Below are positions 1 through 6,228 of a DNA stretch of 6,481 nucleotides, piece by piece (position 1 is the stretch's first letter; each line of letters begins with the position of its first letter). The notes beneath the pieces were generated by a model. That model worked only from the letters and a program-made list of their open reading frames with translations, was not told the origin of the DNA and did no database searches. The position numbers and the translations under genes are program-made. Origin of the DNA: Verrucomicrobiales bacterium (GTDB taxonomy: Bacteria; Verrucomicrobiota; Verrucomicrobiia; Verrucomicrobiales; Verrucomicrobiaceae); the NCBI GenBank assembly GCA_003453085.1, contig DMMK01000710.1, positions 1 through 6,481 on the forward strand, read 5' to 3'.

Positions 1-216
1 GCGCACGACCATGGCGGCGTGCTTGGGGGCATTGGGGATGTATCCCGCCTTGGGCATCATGGCAGGGACGTAGCAGAAGGAGGAGTTGTAGGCGCAGGCA
101 TCGCCGAGGGAGAAGGTGGGGCCGTCGCAGAGGAGCTTGTCTTTGAAGCCGGACTCCATGTTGATGATGGTCTTGGCGGGGAGGGTGAGAACGGGCTTGC
201 CGGTCATGGTGCTGCG
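1..216 (-). other. Radical-SAM-like domain start with altered cluster motif (residues 1969 to beyond 2040, partial)
   Basis: From M1972 the sequence changes from low-complexity linker to a globular pattern: MTGKPVLTLP, then INMESGFKDKLLCDG, then TFSLGDACAYNSSFCYVPAM. Radical SAM enzymes bind a 4Fe-4S cluster through CX3CX2C, commonly followed by Tyr, near the start of their barrel after a short beta strand. Here C2009 and C2016 occupy the outer positions with the correct spacing and aromatic context (FCYVP). The middle position, 2013, is Ser (codon TCC on the minus strand) where Cys would be TGC. A further Cys is at 1998. The rest of the domain is outside the window, so the assignment depends on this motif alone. 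If real, the cluster site would be modified, inactive, or miscalled by one base. Confidence 0.4.
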
Positions 217-3200
217 CGGCCCGTCGTTGACGAGGCGGTTCCCGTCCTCGCCCTGCGGGCTGCCTGTGGCAGTCTGTCTCGCTGGCGCTCGGCTAACGGA
301 ATTAGCAGAATTTTCAGAAGACGGAACCGGAGAATCTGTGGAGGTGGCGCTGCGGGCGGCGAGGATTTTGGCGGCGACGGCGGGTGTGACCGTGGTGACC
401 GTTTCGGTGACGGGCGGTGGGAGCGACTGGACGAAGCGGGCGCCGGTGATGGAACCGAGGAGACGGAGGGTCTGGGCGTGGAGAGTGGCGAGGAGGGCGC
501 TGGTGGTGGCTGCGGGTGATGGACGCGCGGAAGGCGGGACGATGGCGTCCCGCAGGCTGGAGACGAGGTTGTTGAGGATGTTGGTGGACTTGGGGATGGA
601 GAGGAGGGACTGCGCGGCGTCTGGATCCGTGATGAGCAGGGTGAGCAGCTCCTGCATGAGCTCGTGCTTGGGGGCGCGGGTGGCGGCGGTGTAGGGGAGC
701 TTGAGGAGGGTGGTCTGCCGTGGCGTGCGATCCTTCTGCGCAAAAACACGCTTTTGCAGGTCGGGATCAAGCTGGTCCCAGATGCGGGCGAGGGCGTCTG
801 GCGAGAGAATGCCCTGGCCGTCTTTCAGGAGGGCGGTGAGGGCCTGGCTCGTGACACCCTGGGTGTCTGCGAGAGTGGGGATGGTTTCGAGGCGGGCGGT
901 GGTGGTGGAGCTTTTCCCCTCGATGTCTTTGAGCCGCTGGCCGATTTCTGCGACCATGCTCTTGATGTCTTTCTGGAGCGCAGGCGGGGCGTCTTTGAGG
1001 AGGTTGCGCAGGATGTTGCCGAGGTCTTTGAGCAGGTCTTTGACCCACTGGATGAGGGTGGGGGAGGCATCCACGGACTCGGTGATCTGACCGGCGAAGT
1101 GCTTGTCCTGCACGAGCATGCGCAGGAATTCATTCATCATGTGCCATTCCTGCTCCTGAGTGAGCACGGGCATTTGAGACTCATTGGCGTGGGCCGTGTT
1201 TTGATTGGCGGCGCGGTAAGCCTGCCAGACGGACTGCTTGAGCTTGGCGGGGAGGGCTTTCCACTGTTTGACCAGCGCCTCGGTGCCGTATTTGCCGGGG
1301 TTCTTGCGGGCCAGCTGCAGCACCATGGCGTGCACATCTTCCTCGATGCCGGTGGCGCGCAGGGCGGCGGCGGGGCTCTCGATGTGAGAGAACTGGCCGA
1401 CCATGGCGTCGAGATCGATCAGGCGGGTGATTTTCCCACCGATCGACATGACGGCGGTGAACTGGCCATCCAGGCGTTTGCGTGCGGCGGCGCCGGTGGC
1501 AATGGCATCGTAGAGCAGGTGATGGCGTTCGAAGGATTTTTCGAAGGCGGCGAGGAACTGCCGTGTCCAGGCCTTTTTGGCGGGGTCCTTGATGCGGGAG
1601 AGGGCGCTGAGCTTGGCGCGGCCGTAGTCGTCGTTCTGGGTGAGGGTGGAGGGTGCGGACGCGAGTTCGGGGTCGGGGCCGACGGCGGTGGAGGGGCCAG
1701 AACCGGAGGCGGCACGCTCTGCGGCGGCGAGCGAGATGGAGGACTTGGTCTTGTCTCCGAAGTGGAGGGCGGCGGCGGTGTTGGCGCGGGTGGTGTTCCA
1801 GCCGAGTTTGTTTTCGAGGGACTGGCGGAGTTCGGTGTGGTCCAAGGCTCCGGACTGCTGGGCGACGATTTCCGTGGCCTGCTGTTCGGTCATCTCTTTG
1901 GCCTGCACGGCTTTTTTGACCGCCTCGAAGACTTCTTGAGACGGGGTGCCGGGGATGGTGTCGTCGAGCGCGGACTGTACGGCAGGGGGGAGAGAGGGCT
2001 GCGCCGTTGATGATGGTTGACGGTCGTTGACGGTCGTTTCCTGAACTGGAGCGGAATTGGAAGGTCCCGCTCCTTGGAAGCGGAGGGGATTTTGGGCGGA
2101 CTGGCTTTTGGTGGTGGAGCCGGTGATGCCGAGGGATTTGAGGAGGGAGTCCCGGGCGGTGATCTGGCGGGTGAAATGGTCGTAGTCCTTGCCTGCCATG
2201 TCCGGGTGGGACGTGATGGCTTTGGCCGCAGCGGCGGCTTCGGCATCGGGCATGTGGCGATCGACGAGCCAGTCGGCGATGGATTGCTCGGTGGTGGGTA
2301 CGGCGGTGGAGGAGCGGGCAGGCGGGGCAGCGCTCTCCTCAGCGGCGGTTACCGGAGTCCCAGATTGTGCAGCAGCACCCCCGCTTGATGGCGGCTGAGT
2401 CCCAGGCTGATCAGGTGCTGAAACTGGGTTTTGGTTGGCATTTGCGCCAGCTCCATGTGCAGGCGTTTGTCCTGCTGCAGGGTTTCCAGACTGGGCCGTG
2501 GAGGGTGCGCTGTTGGGGGCGGGTTCATTGATGGGTGCGGGTTTTGACGCAGCAGCAGGCTGTCTGCGCCCTTCGGGCAACGTTCCGTTGTCTGTCTCCG
2601 CTGCGCTTCGGCTGGTCGCTTCTTCCGGGATGGCCGCGGCGACGGCGGGGAGGTTTTCCTTGAGGGAGGTGAGGTACTGGGGATCGATGTGGGCGCGGCC
2701 TTCGGTGTCGATGTTGAGGACATTGGGACCGGTGTAGTCTTTGAGGCGGGCGTATTTGCCCGGGGGCATGTCGCGGCCTTGGGAGTCACGACGGGTCCAG
2801 CCTGCGGCGTTGAGCTGCTTTTCGGTGGCGTCGAAGAGATCACCCCCGCGAGCAGTGGCCAGAGCGAGAGCGGCGCGCTGCTGGGTGGCGGCGGTGAACT
2901 CGGGGATCTCGACACCGTTGGCATCGAGGTGACGGTGGTTTTGGATGGCGGCTTCGGCGGCGGCCTGGGTTTCTGGGAGGTTGACGGTGGTTGACGAGGG
3001 CTGACCGTTGGTGACGCTGGTGCCTTGAGCATCGGAGATGGCCTCTCCAGCGCCGCCCATGACGCCGATGGCCACGGAGAGCTCCGGGAGCTGCTTCATG
3101 AACTCAGCGATGGCCTTGGTGCCAGCCTGCGGATCTTTGGGATGGGAGGCAACGGCCGCCTGGTACTGGGAGAAGAGTTCGTCCGGCAGCTCCTCCAGCA

Positions 3201-6120
3201 GTTCCTTGCCTGCGCCTTTGGCGAAAGCGGCCCCGAGGAAACCGGCGCGCTGCAGCTGGCTGGTGAACTGTTTTTTAAAGAGTTCCTTGGCGGCAGCGGG
3301 ATTGACGAGAAGCTTTTCGAGACCGTGGGCGCCCCCGGCGGTGGTGAGCAGGGCGGTGACGGCCGCGGAGAGGAGGGCGGGCTGCTGGGCGGCGCTGAGG
3401 GCCTGCTGGTGGGTCAGGGACGGGTCTTCCCTGCGCAGGGTGCCGTAGATGTCTGCCAGCTGGGAGCCGTAGGTCTGCACGCCAGCGGCGGCGGCGGTAC
3501 CACCGAGGCCGGCGCGGGTGAGGGTCTGGACGGCTTTGACGGCCTGCGCAGGCGTGGCGGCGGACTTCAGGGCGGCGGACAGGCTGGGCAGGAGACGGCC
3601 CCCGAGGGAGGTGGCGGCAAAGAGCTTGATGCCGCCCTGGGCGAGTTTGGCACCCCCTGCGGCGGGAAGGATGGAACCGGCGAGGCGTGGCAGCTGATCC
3701 AACAGACCGCGCGTGATGAAATTGTGGCCGACGGTGCCTTCGAGCTCCTTGGTGGCACCGATGGCTTCGGCCTTGCGGCCTGCCCACTGGGCATCCTGCA
3801 TGGCGGACTCGCTGCCGGTGATGCCGGCGATGAAACCGGAGCTCTGCTGGCGGAGATCATACACGCCTTGGGCGCCGGAGCGGGAGACCTGTTTGAGCAG
3901 GGCAGTCCATGGCGAGGCGGCGGTGTCCGCCTTGAGTTTTTCCGAGAACTTGAGGGCCCAGTCCTGCTCTGACACGTCTTGGGGGCGTTTTTTGGCGTAG
4001 GCTTCCCAGTCTTTGAGTGTGTCTGCGCCGAAGGTGCCTTCGATCTCCTTGAGGGTGTCGAGCACGTTCTGCCCCTGACGCTGGCGGATCTCCGGATAGC
4101 GGGCGAGAGCGGCGGCCTTGGCCTCCGGGCTGGCTTTGGCGGACTCCACGGCGGCTTTGTATTTGGCCTCATCGGTGATGGAAGGATTGACGACGATGCC
4201 GCCATTGGAGAGCACGCGGGTCTGGCGTGGGTCCGAATCATCCGACAGGGCATTGCGCCAGGACTTCCATTCCCCTGAAGGGGTGGCTTCCTGGAAGCGG
4301 CCGAGGACTTTGTCCCAGTCCTGCTCAGCCTCGACATCCTCCAGCAGCTGCATGGCTTGGGCCTCCGGGATCTGGAGTGCTTCGGCGAGGTTTTTGCGGG
4401 CGTTGATCCAGAGGTCTCCGACGTCTCCTTTTTTCTCCGGGTTGGCCTGAAACTCCTGAAGCTGCTGCTGGATGCCTGCGTAGGCGGACTGTGCGGCCAG
4501 GCGGCGGGAGTCCCCCATGGCGAGGGCGGACTGGCTGCGCTGCGCGATGTCCTGCTGCAGGGCGGCCAGGGCTTCGGGCGGCGGCTGACCCTGATACTGC
4601 TCCTGCAGGGCGGCAAGGCGGGACTGGGATTCGGCATCCAGCGCGGCGAGTTCCTGCGCTGTCTGCTCATGCCCGGGGGTGTACTGCAGGCGGGAAAGGT
4701 CCGATTTCTTGGCCTCCTCGGTCTTGGCTGCCTGGGTGGTTTGCAGCAGCTGGGCGGCTTCGTTGTGAAGGGAGGCCTCCATTTTGAGCTCCTCCTCCTG
4801 CATTTTGAGCGCGGCCCAGTCGGTGGCCTGCTGCGCCTCGGTGTCCTGCAAGCGCGCGGCGATGGCCTCCCGCTGGGAGGCGAGATCCTGCGGCCAGTTT
4901 TCGAGCGTGCCGTCCGGGCCCTGGTAGGTGACGACTTCACCGGCGGGAATGCCCTGCTCCCGGCGCTGGGCTGCCTGCTGAGAAAGGGCCTCCAGCTGCT
5001 GGGTGTGCGCGGCGATCTGCTCATTCAGCGCGGTGGCCTTTTGCTGGAGGGAGGCGGCGCGGGTGTCGAGATCGGCGTTGGAGGTTTCGAGTTCTGCCTG
5101 CAGCTGTTCCGGCGTCATCTGCGCGCGGCGTGCACGGACGGACTCGGCCCATTTGTCCGGGGCATCGCGGCGGAGCTTGAGTTCTGCGACGCGGAGATCG
5201 TGATCGGCTTTGAGTTTCTGGAGTTCGTCGTCCTTGCTTAAGCGGCCTTGAATGTTCTGGATTTTCTGGACGATGGGTTTTGTCGCATCATTCTGGGCGA
5301 GGAGGGCGAGGTCTTCCTCAGTGAGCTCGGCGTCCGGGGCGGACAGGCGGGCGAGATGCTGCTGGGCGGCGGTGGCCTCCGGGGTGGGGTTGTTGTTCAC
5401 CACGTCCCACCAGCCTCCTTTATCGGTGGCTTTGGCCTGCTCCTGATACTGGGACTGGAGGGCGTAGAGCGCGTCCTGTTTGGCTTTGGTGAGTCCTTTC
5501 TCGGTCAGGGCTTTGCGTGCGGTGGCCGGCAGTGGCTTGATGCCTTCCGCAGCGTGCTGGGCGAAGAGGGCGCCGTGCTCGGCTTCGGTGGCGCGGATCT
5601 GCTCCTCGATGTGGGATCTGCGCAGTTTTTCAGCCTCGGCCGCACGACGGGCCTGCAGCTGCTCCTCGGACTCGAGGTAGATGGGGGTTTTATCGACCGG
5701 ATTGACCTGGTGCCTGCGGCCGGAGCGGATGGCGTCTGCGCGCTGCTGCCTGGCGGCGAGGTCTGTGGCGTCTTTGGCTGCTTTGGCCTGCTCCTTGGCG
5801 GTTTTTTCCTGCTCTTTGGCGGCCTGCTCTGAGAGTTTGTGCGTGTCCGGGTAGAGATTGCCATCGGCCCCTGTCCAGGTGGGGATGCCTTGGGAGCGGT
5901 AGGCGGCTTCCTGGGCGGTGCGCTGCGCTTTTTCAGCCTCACGGGTGGCGGCATTGGCGAGGCTGGCCTGGTGGGACGGAGAGGATTCATAGGCCTGCTG
6001 TTTGCGCACAGCGCGCTCTGCGGCTTCCTGCTGATCCTCCGGAGAGGCGTTTGGGGAGGCGCTGTTTTGTTCTGCGCGCTGTTGTTCGAGTTCGGCCTGG
6101 GCAAGGGGATCGTAGGGCAT
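1..6120 (-). CDS. Giant multidomain protein, probable phage/mobile-element polyvalent or virion-associated protein (partial, C-terminus outside window)
   Basis: An uninterrupted frame of 2,040 codons runs from ATG at 6118-6120 to the window edge; no stop was found when every codon was read. The N-terminus is MPYDPLAQAELEQQ, with no signal peptide. No good Shine-Dalgarno precedes the ATG: an AGAAGGA lies about 26 bases upstream, too far, and no in-frame ATG was seen in the gap upstream. Order of parts by residue: charged Ala/Gln/Glu helices 1-560; mixed helical region 560-740; Gly/Ala-rich hydrophobic helices 741-1030; small mixed segment 1060-1160; Pro/Ser/Ala linker 1173-1280; helical pieces 1278-1335 and 1380-1440; zincin-like segment 1495-1705; helical part 1750-1900; linker 1920-1970; radical-SAM-like segment from about 1972. 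Known phage and plasmid polyvalent proteins combine such helical, peptidase and enzyme modules and are often delivered with the DNA. Assigning this protein to that class is inference. The frame itself is near certain; the function is not. Confidence 0.9.
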   Translation of the reverse strand, partial: MPYDPLAQAELEQQRAEQNSASPNASPEDQQEAAERAVRKQQAYESSPSHQASLANAATREAEKAQRTAQEAAYRSQGIPTWTGADGNLYPDTHKLSEQAAKEQEKTAKEQAKAAKDATDLAARQQRADAIRSGRRHQVNPVDKTPIYLESEEQLQARRAAEAEKLRRSHIEEQIRATEAEHGALFAQHAAEGIKPLPATARKALTEKGLTKAKQDALYALQSQYQEQAKATDKGGWWDVVNNNPTPEATAAQQHLARLSAPDAELTEEDLALLAQNDATKPIVQKIQNIQGRLSKDDELQKLKADHDLRVAELKLRRDAPDKWAESVRARRAQMTPEQLQAELETSNADLDTRAASLQQKATALNEQIAAHTQQLEALSQQAAQRREQGIPAGEVVTYQGPDGTLENWPQDLASQREAIAARLQDTEAQQATDWAALKMQEEELKMEASLHNEAAQLLQTTQAAKTEEAKKSDLSRLQYTPGHEQTAQELAALDAESQSRLAALQEQYQGQPPPEALAALQQDIAQRSQSALAMGDSRRLAAQSAYAGIQQQLQEFQANPEKKGDVGDLWINARKNLAEALQIPEAQAMQLLEDVEAEQDWDKVLGRFQEATPSGEWKSWRNALSDDSDPRQTRVLSNGGIVVNPSITDEAKYKAAVESAKASPEAKAAALARYPEIRQRQGQNVLDTLKEIEGTFGADTLKDWEAYAKKRPQDVSEQDWALKFSEKLKADTAASPWTALLKQVSRSGAQGVYDLRQQSSGFIAGITGSESAMQDAQWAGRKAEAIGATKELEGTVGHNFITRGLLDQLPRLAGSILPAAGGAKLAQGGIKLFAATSLGGRLLPSLSAALKSAATPAQAVKAVQTLTRAGLGGTAAAAGVQTYGSQLADIYGTLRREDPSLTHQQALSAAQQPALLSAAVTALLTTAGGAHGLEKLLVNPAAAKELFKKQFTSQLQRAGFLGAAFAKGAGKELLEELPDELFSQYQAAVASHPKDPQAGTKAIAEFMKQLPELSVAIGVMGGAGEAISDAQGTSVTNGQPSSTTVNLPETQAAAEAAIQNHRHLDANGVEIPEFTAATQQRAALALATARGGDLFDATEKQLNAAGWTRRDSQGRDMPPGKYARLKDYTGPNVLNIDTEGRAHIDPQYLTSLKENLPAVAAAIPEEATSRSAAETDNGTLPEGRRQPAAASKPAPINEPAPNSAPSTAQSGNPAAGQTPAHGAGANANQNPVSAPDQPGTQPPSSGGAAAQSGTPVTAAEESAAPPARSSTAVPTTEQSIADWLVDRHMPDAEAAAAAKAITSHPDMAGKDYDHFTRQITARDSLLKSLGITGSTTKSQSAQNPLRFQGAGPSNSAPVQETTVNDRQPSSTAQPSLPPAVQSALDDTIPGTPSQEVFEAVKKAVQAKEMTEQQATEIVAQQSGALDHTELRQSLENKLGWNTTRANTAAALHFGDKTKSSISLAAAERAASGSGPSTAVGPDPELASAPSTLTQNDDYGRAKLSALSRIKDPAKKAWTRQFLAAFEKSFERHHLLYDAIATGAAARKRLDGQFTAVMSIGGKITRLIDLDAMVGQFSHIESPAAALRATGIEEDVHAMVLQLARKNPGKYGTEALVKQWKALPAKLKQSVWQAYRAANQNTAHANESQMPVLTQEQEWHMMNEFLRMLVQDKHFAGQITESVDASPTLIQWVKDLLKDLGNILRNLLKDAPPALQKDIKSMVAEIGQRLKDIEGKSSTTTARLETIPTLADTQGVTSQALTALLKDGQGILSPDALARIWDQLDPDLQKRVFAQKDRTPRQTTLLKLPYTAATRAPKHELMQELLTLLITDPDAAQSLLSIPKSTNILNNLVSSLRDAIVPPSARPSPAATTSALLATLHAQTLRLLGSITGARFVQSLPPPVTETVTTVTPAVAAKILAARSATSTDSPVPSSENSANSVSRAPARQTATGSPQGEDGNRLVNDGPRSTMTGKPVLTLPAKTIINMESGFKDKLLCDGPTFSLGDACAYNSSFCYVPAMMPKAGYIPNAPKHAAMVVR
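250..294 (-). repeat. Twin-hairpin palindromic element, copy 1 (within giant gene linker)
   Basis: Plus-strand order: GCCC TGC GGGC (250-260), TGCC TGT GGCA (261-271), GTCTGTCT (272-279), then CGCTGGCGCTCGGCT (280-294). Both hairpins have four-base stems and three-base loops; the second can gain a C-G pair from 260 and 272. A further hairpin, GCTAA CGGAA TTAGC, follows at 292-306. It shares order, spacing and tail with 2568-2613. Read as protein it gives the linker residues near 1943-1957 (RAPARQTATGSPQG), just before the radical-SAM-like segment. Confidence 0.6.
1006..1638 (-). other. Zincin-like (degenerate metallopeptidase-like) segment (residues 1495-1705)
   Basis: After helices at 1500-1550 comes a probable strand pair (QFTAVMSIGGKITRLIDLD, 1553-1571). 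Then IEEDVHAMVLQLA follows, with E1593, E1594 and H1597, and about 65 residues on MMNEFLRMLVQ with E1664. In zincin peptidases the helix motif is HExxH with a downstream third ligand, often Glu. Several peptidase-like modules in phage and plasmid polyvalent proteins have this layout, some with altered first ligands. Here the first His of HExxH would be E1593, giving EEDVH, and E1664 is the candidate third ligand. It could be an atypical metal site, an inactive relative, or a chance resemblance. No homology search was possible. Confidence 0.35.
2015..2038 (-). repeat. 10-base tandem repeat GTTGACGGTC, copy 1 of an 18-base dispersed repeat
   Basis: GTTGACGGTC occurs twice in tandem (2016-2025 and 2026-2035) with a partial third unit. 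The 18 bases 2015-2032 match 2979-2996 at 17 positions. On the minus strand the segment encodes TTVNDRQPSST (residues 1362-1372), within a linker. Because the unit is 10 bases, successive units are read in different frames. Confidence 0.5.
2281..2604 (-). other. Low-complexity Pro/Ala/Ser/Gln linker (residues 1173-1280)
   Basis: The residues are almost only Ala, Pro, Ser, Gly, Gln, Asn, Thr and Glu (for example PAPINEPAPNSAPSTAQSG), with no hydrophobic core. It separates the small mixed segment ending near 1165 from the helical piece beginning near 1278. Its N-terminal edge coincides with the hairpin element at 2568-2613. It is most likely a disordered interdomain linker. Confidence 0.7.
2568..2613 (-). 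repeat. Twin-hairpin palindromic element, copy 2 (within giant gene linker)
   Basis: Plus-strand order: GCCC TTC GGGC (2568-2578), AACG TTC CGTT (2579-2589), GTCTGTCT (2590-2597), then CCGCTGCGCTTCGGCT (2598-2613). Compared with copy 1 the first stem is identical. The second stem differs at all four pairs but still pairs perfectly with the same loop length, the GTCTGTCT box is identical, and the tail differs only by small indels. It encodes residues around 1170-1185 (SRSAAETDNGTLPEG), at the start of the long linker. The hairpins fall in a different codon phase from copy 1. Confidence 0.6.
2979..3000 (-). repeat. Copy 2 of the 18-base dispersed repeat
   Basis: GGTTGACGGTGGTTGACG at 2979-2996 differs from 2015-2032 at one base. 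On the minus strand it lies within QPSSTTVN (residues 1040-1047), right after the Gly/Ala-rich segment, in a codon phase shifted by one from copy 1. A 10-base piece of it, GTTGACGAGG (2990-2999), recurs at 226-235, 14 bases to the left of twin-hairpin copy 1. Confidence 0.45.
3031..3900 (-). other. Gly/Ala-rich amphipathic or membrane-active helical segment (residues 741-1030)
   Basis: Glycine- and alanine-rich helices include hydrophobic stretches around residues 806-840 (LLDQLPRLAGSILPAAGG and following), 866-882 (LTRAGLGGTAAAAGVQT), 914-933 (PALLSAAVTALLTTAGGAHG) and 1012-1026 (LPELSVAIGVMGGAG). Between them are charged helices, including GKELLEELPDELFSQY at about 970-985 and TYGSQLADIYGTLRRE at 883-898. 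This alternation of Gly-rich hydrophobic patches with E-rich helices resembles the central parts of very large phage proteins thought to be packaged and injected. Pore or membrane activity is inference; none of the stretches is a textbook transmembrane helix. Confidence 0.45.
4441..6120 (-). other. N-terminal Ala/Gln/Glu/Lys-rich helical and coiled-coil region (residues 1-560 of giant protein)
   Basis: This stretch is dominated by Ala, Gln, Glu, Lys, Arg and Leu in runs with heptad-like spacing. The clearest are residues 98-127 (alternating AKEQ/AKAAK blocks), 148-180, 300-390 and 412-470. Two short non-helical islands interrupt it. Residues 77-89 read QGIP followed at once by TWTGADGNL; residues 390-406 read GIP, five residues later TYQGPDGTL. 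A Trp-Trp pair sits at 237-238 (KGGWWDVVNNNP). There is no recognisable enzyme motif. Long charged helices of this kind are common in phage structural and ejected proteins and in scaffold-like parts of polyvalent proteins, but composition alone cannot identify a family. Confidence 0.6.
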
Positions 6121-6219
6121 GGGATGAATGGGAGGTGTGTGGGGATTCCTTCTGTCAGGGGGCGAAGGACGGTTTTATTTCGGCAAAGGAATGAAGGGGG
6201 AATGGACTAAAACCGGCCA
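6121..6219. other. Short intergenic gap between the small gene and the giant gene
   Basis: This is the only clear non-coding stretch. Read on the minus strand it is pyrimidine-rich (CATTCCCCCTTCATTCC) and then AT-rich around GAAATAAAACC. I see no convincing -35/-10 pair and no strong ribosome binding site before the giant gene. It holds both arms of an inverted repeat and the exit side of a small hairpin, listed separately. Confidence 0.5.
6170..6215. repeat. 8-base inverted repeat in the intergenic gap
   Basis: CGGTTTTA at 6170-6177 is matched by TAAAACCG at 6208-6215, a perfect 8-base inverted repeat with a 30-base spacer, upstream of the giant gene. It could be an operator for a dimeric regulator or a long-loop hairpin. 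The downstream arm overlaps the small hairpin at 6212-6228. There is no direct evidence for either role. Confidence 0.3.
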
Positions 6220-6228
6220 TTAGGCGGT
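6212..6228 (-). terminator. Weak hairpin over the small gene's stop codon
   Basis: On the minus strand ACCGCC TAAT GGCCGGT folds into a six-pair stem with one bulged C and the loop TAAT, followed by TTT and then AG. The TAA stop lies between the arms. The T-run is too short for a strong intrinsic terminator. It may only attenuate, or be chance. Confidence 0.25.

Noticed and set aside
19..519. Plus-strand frame of 166 codons
   Set aside because: It is opposite the C-terminal part of the giant frame, whose radical-SAM-like motif shows the minus strand is the coding one.
664..2010. Plus-strand frame of 448 codons
   Set aside because: It lies codon-for-codon opposite the giant minus-strand frame. 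Its peptide is Gly/Leu/Val/Asp/Glu-rich as expected from reading Ala/Pro/Asn/Gln/Ile/Leu/Phe codons backwards, with no recognisable domain. It is an antisense shadow.
3567..5024. Minus-strand frame of 485 codons in another register
   Set aside because: It is rich in Arg, Pro and Ser (frame-shifted GC-rich codons) and fully nested in the giant gene. No domain was seen.
3025..5241. Plus-strand frames at 3025-3972 and 4357-5241
   Set aside because: They have the same antisense register as the giant gene and the same composition artefact (Gly/Leu/Glu/Phe). They are not separate genes.
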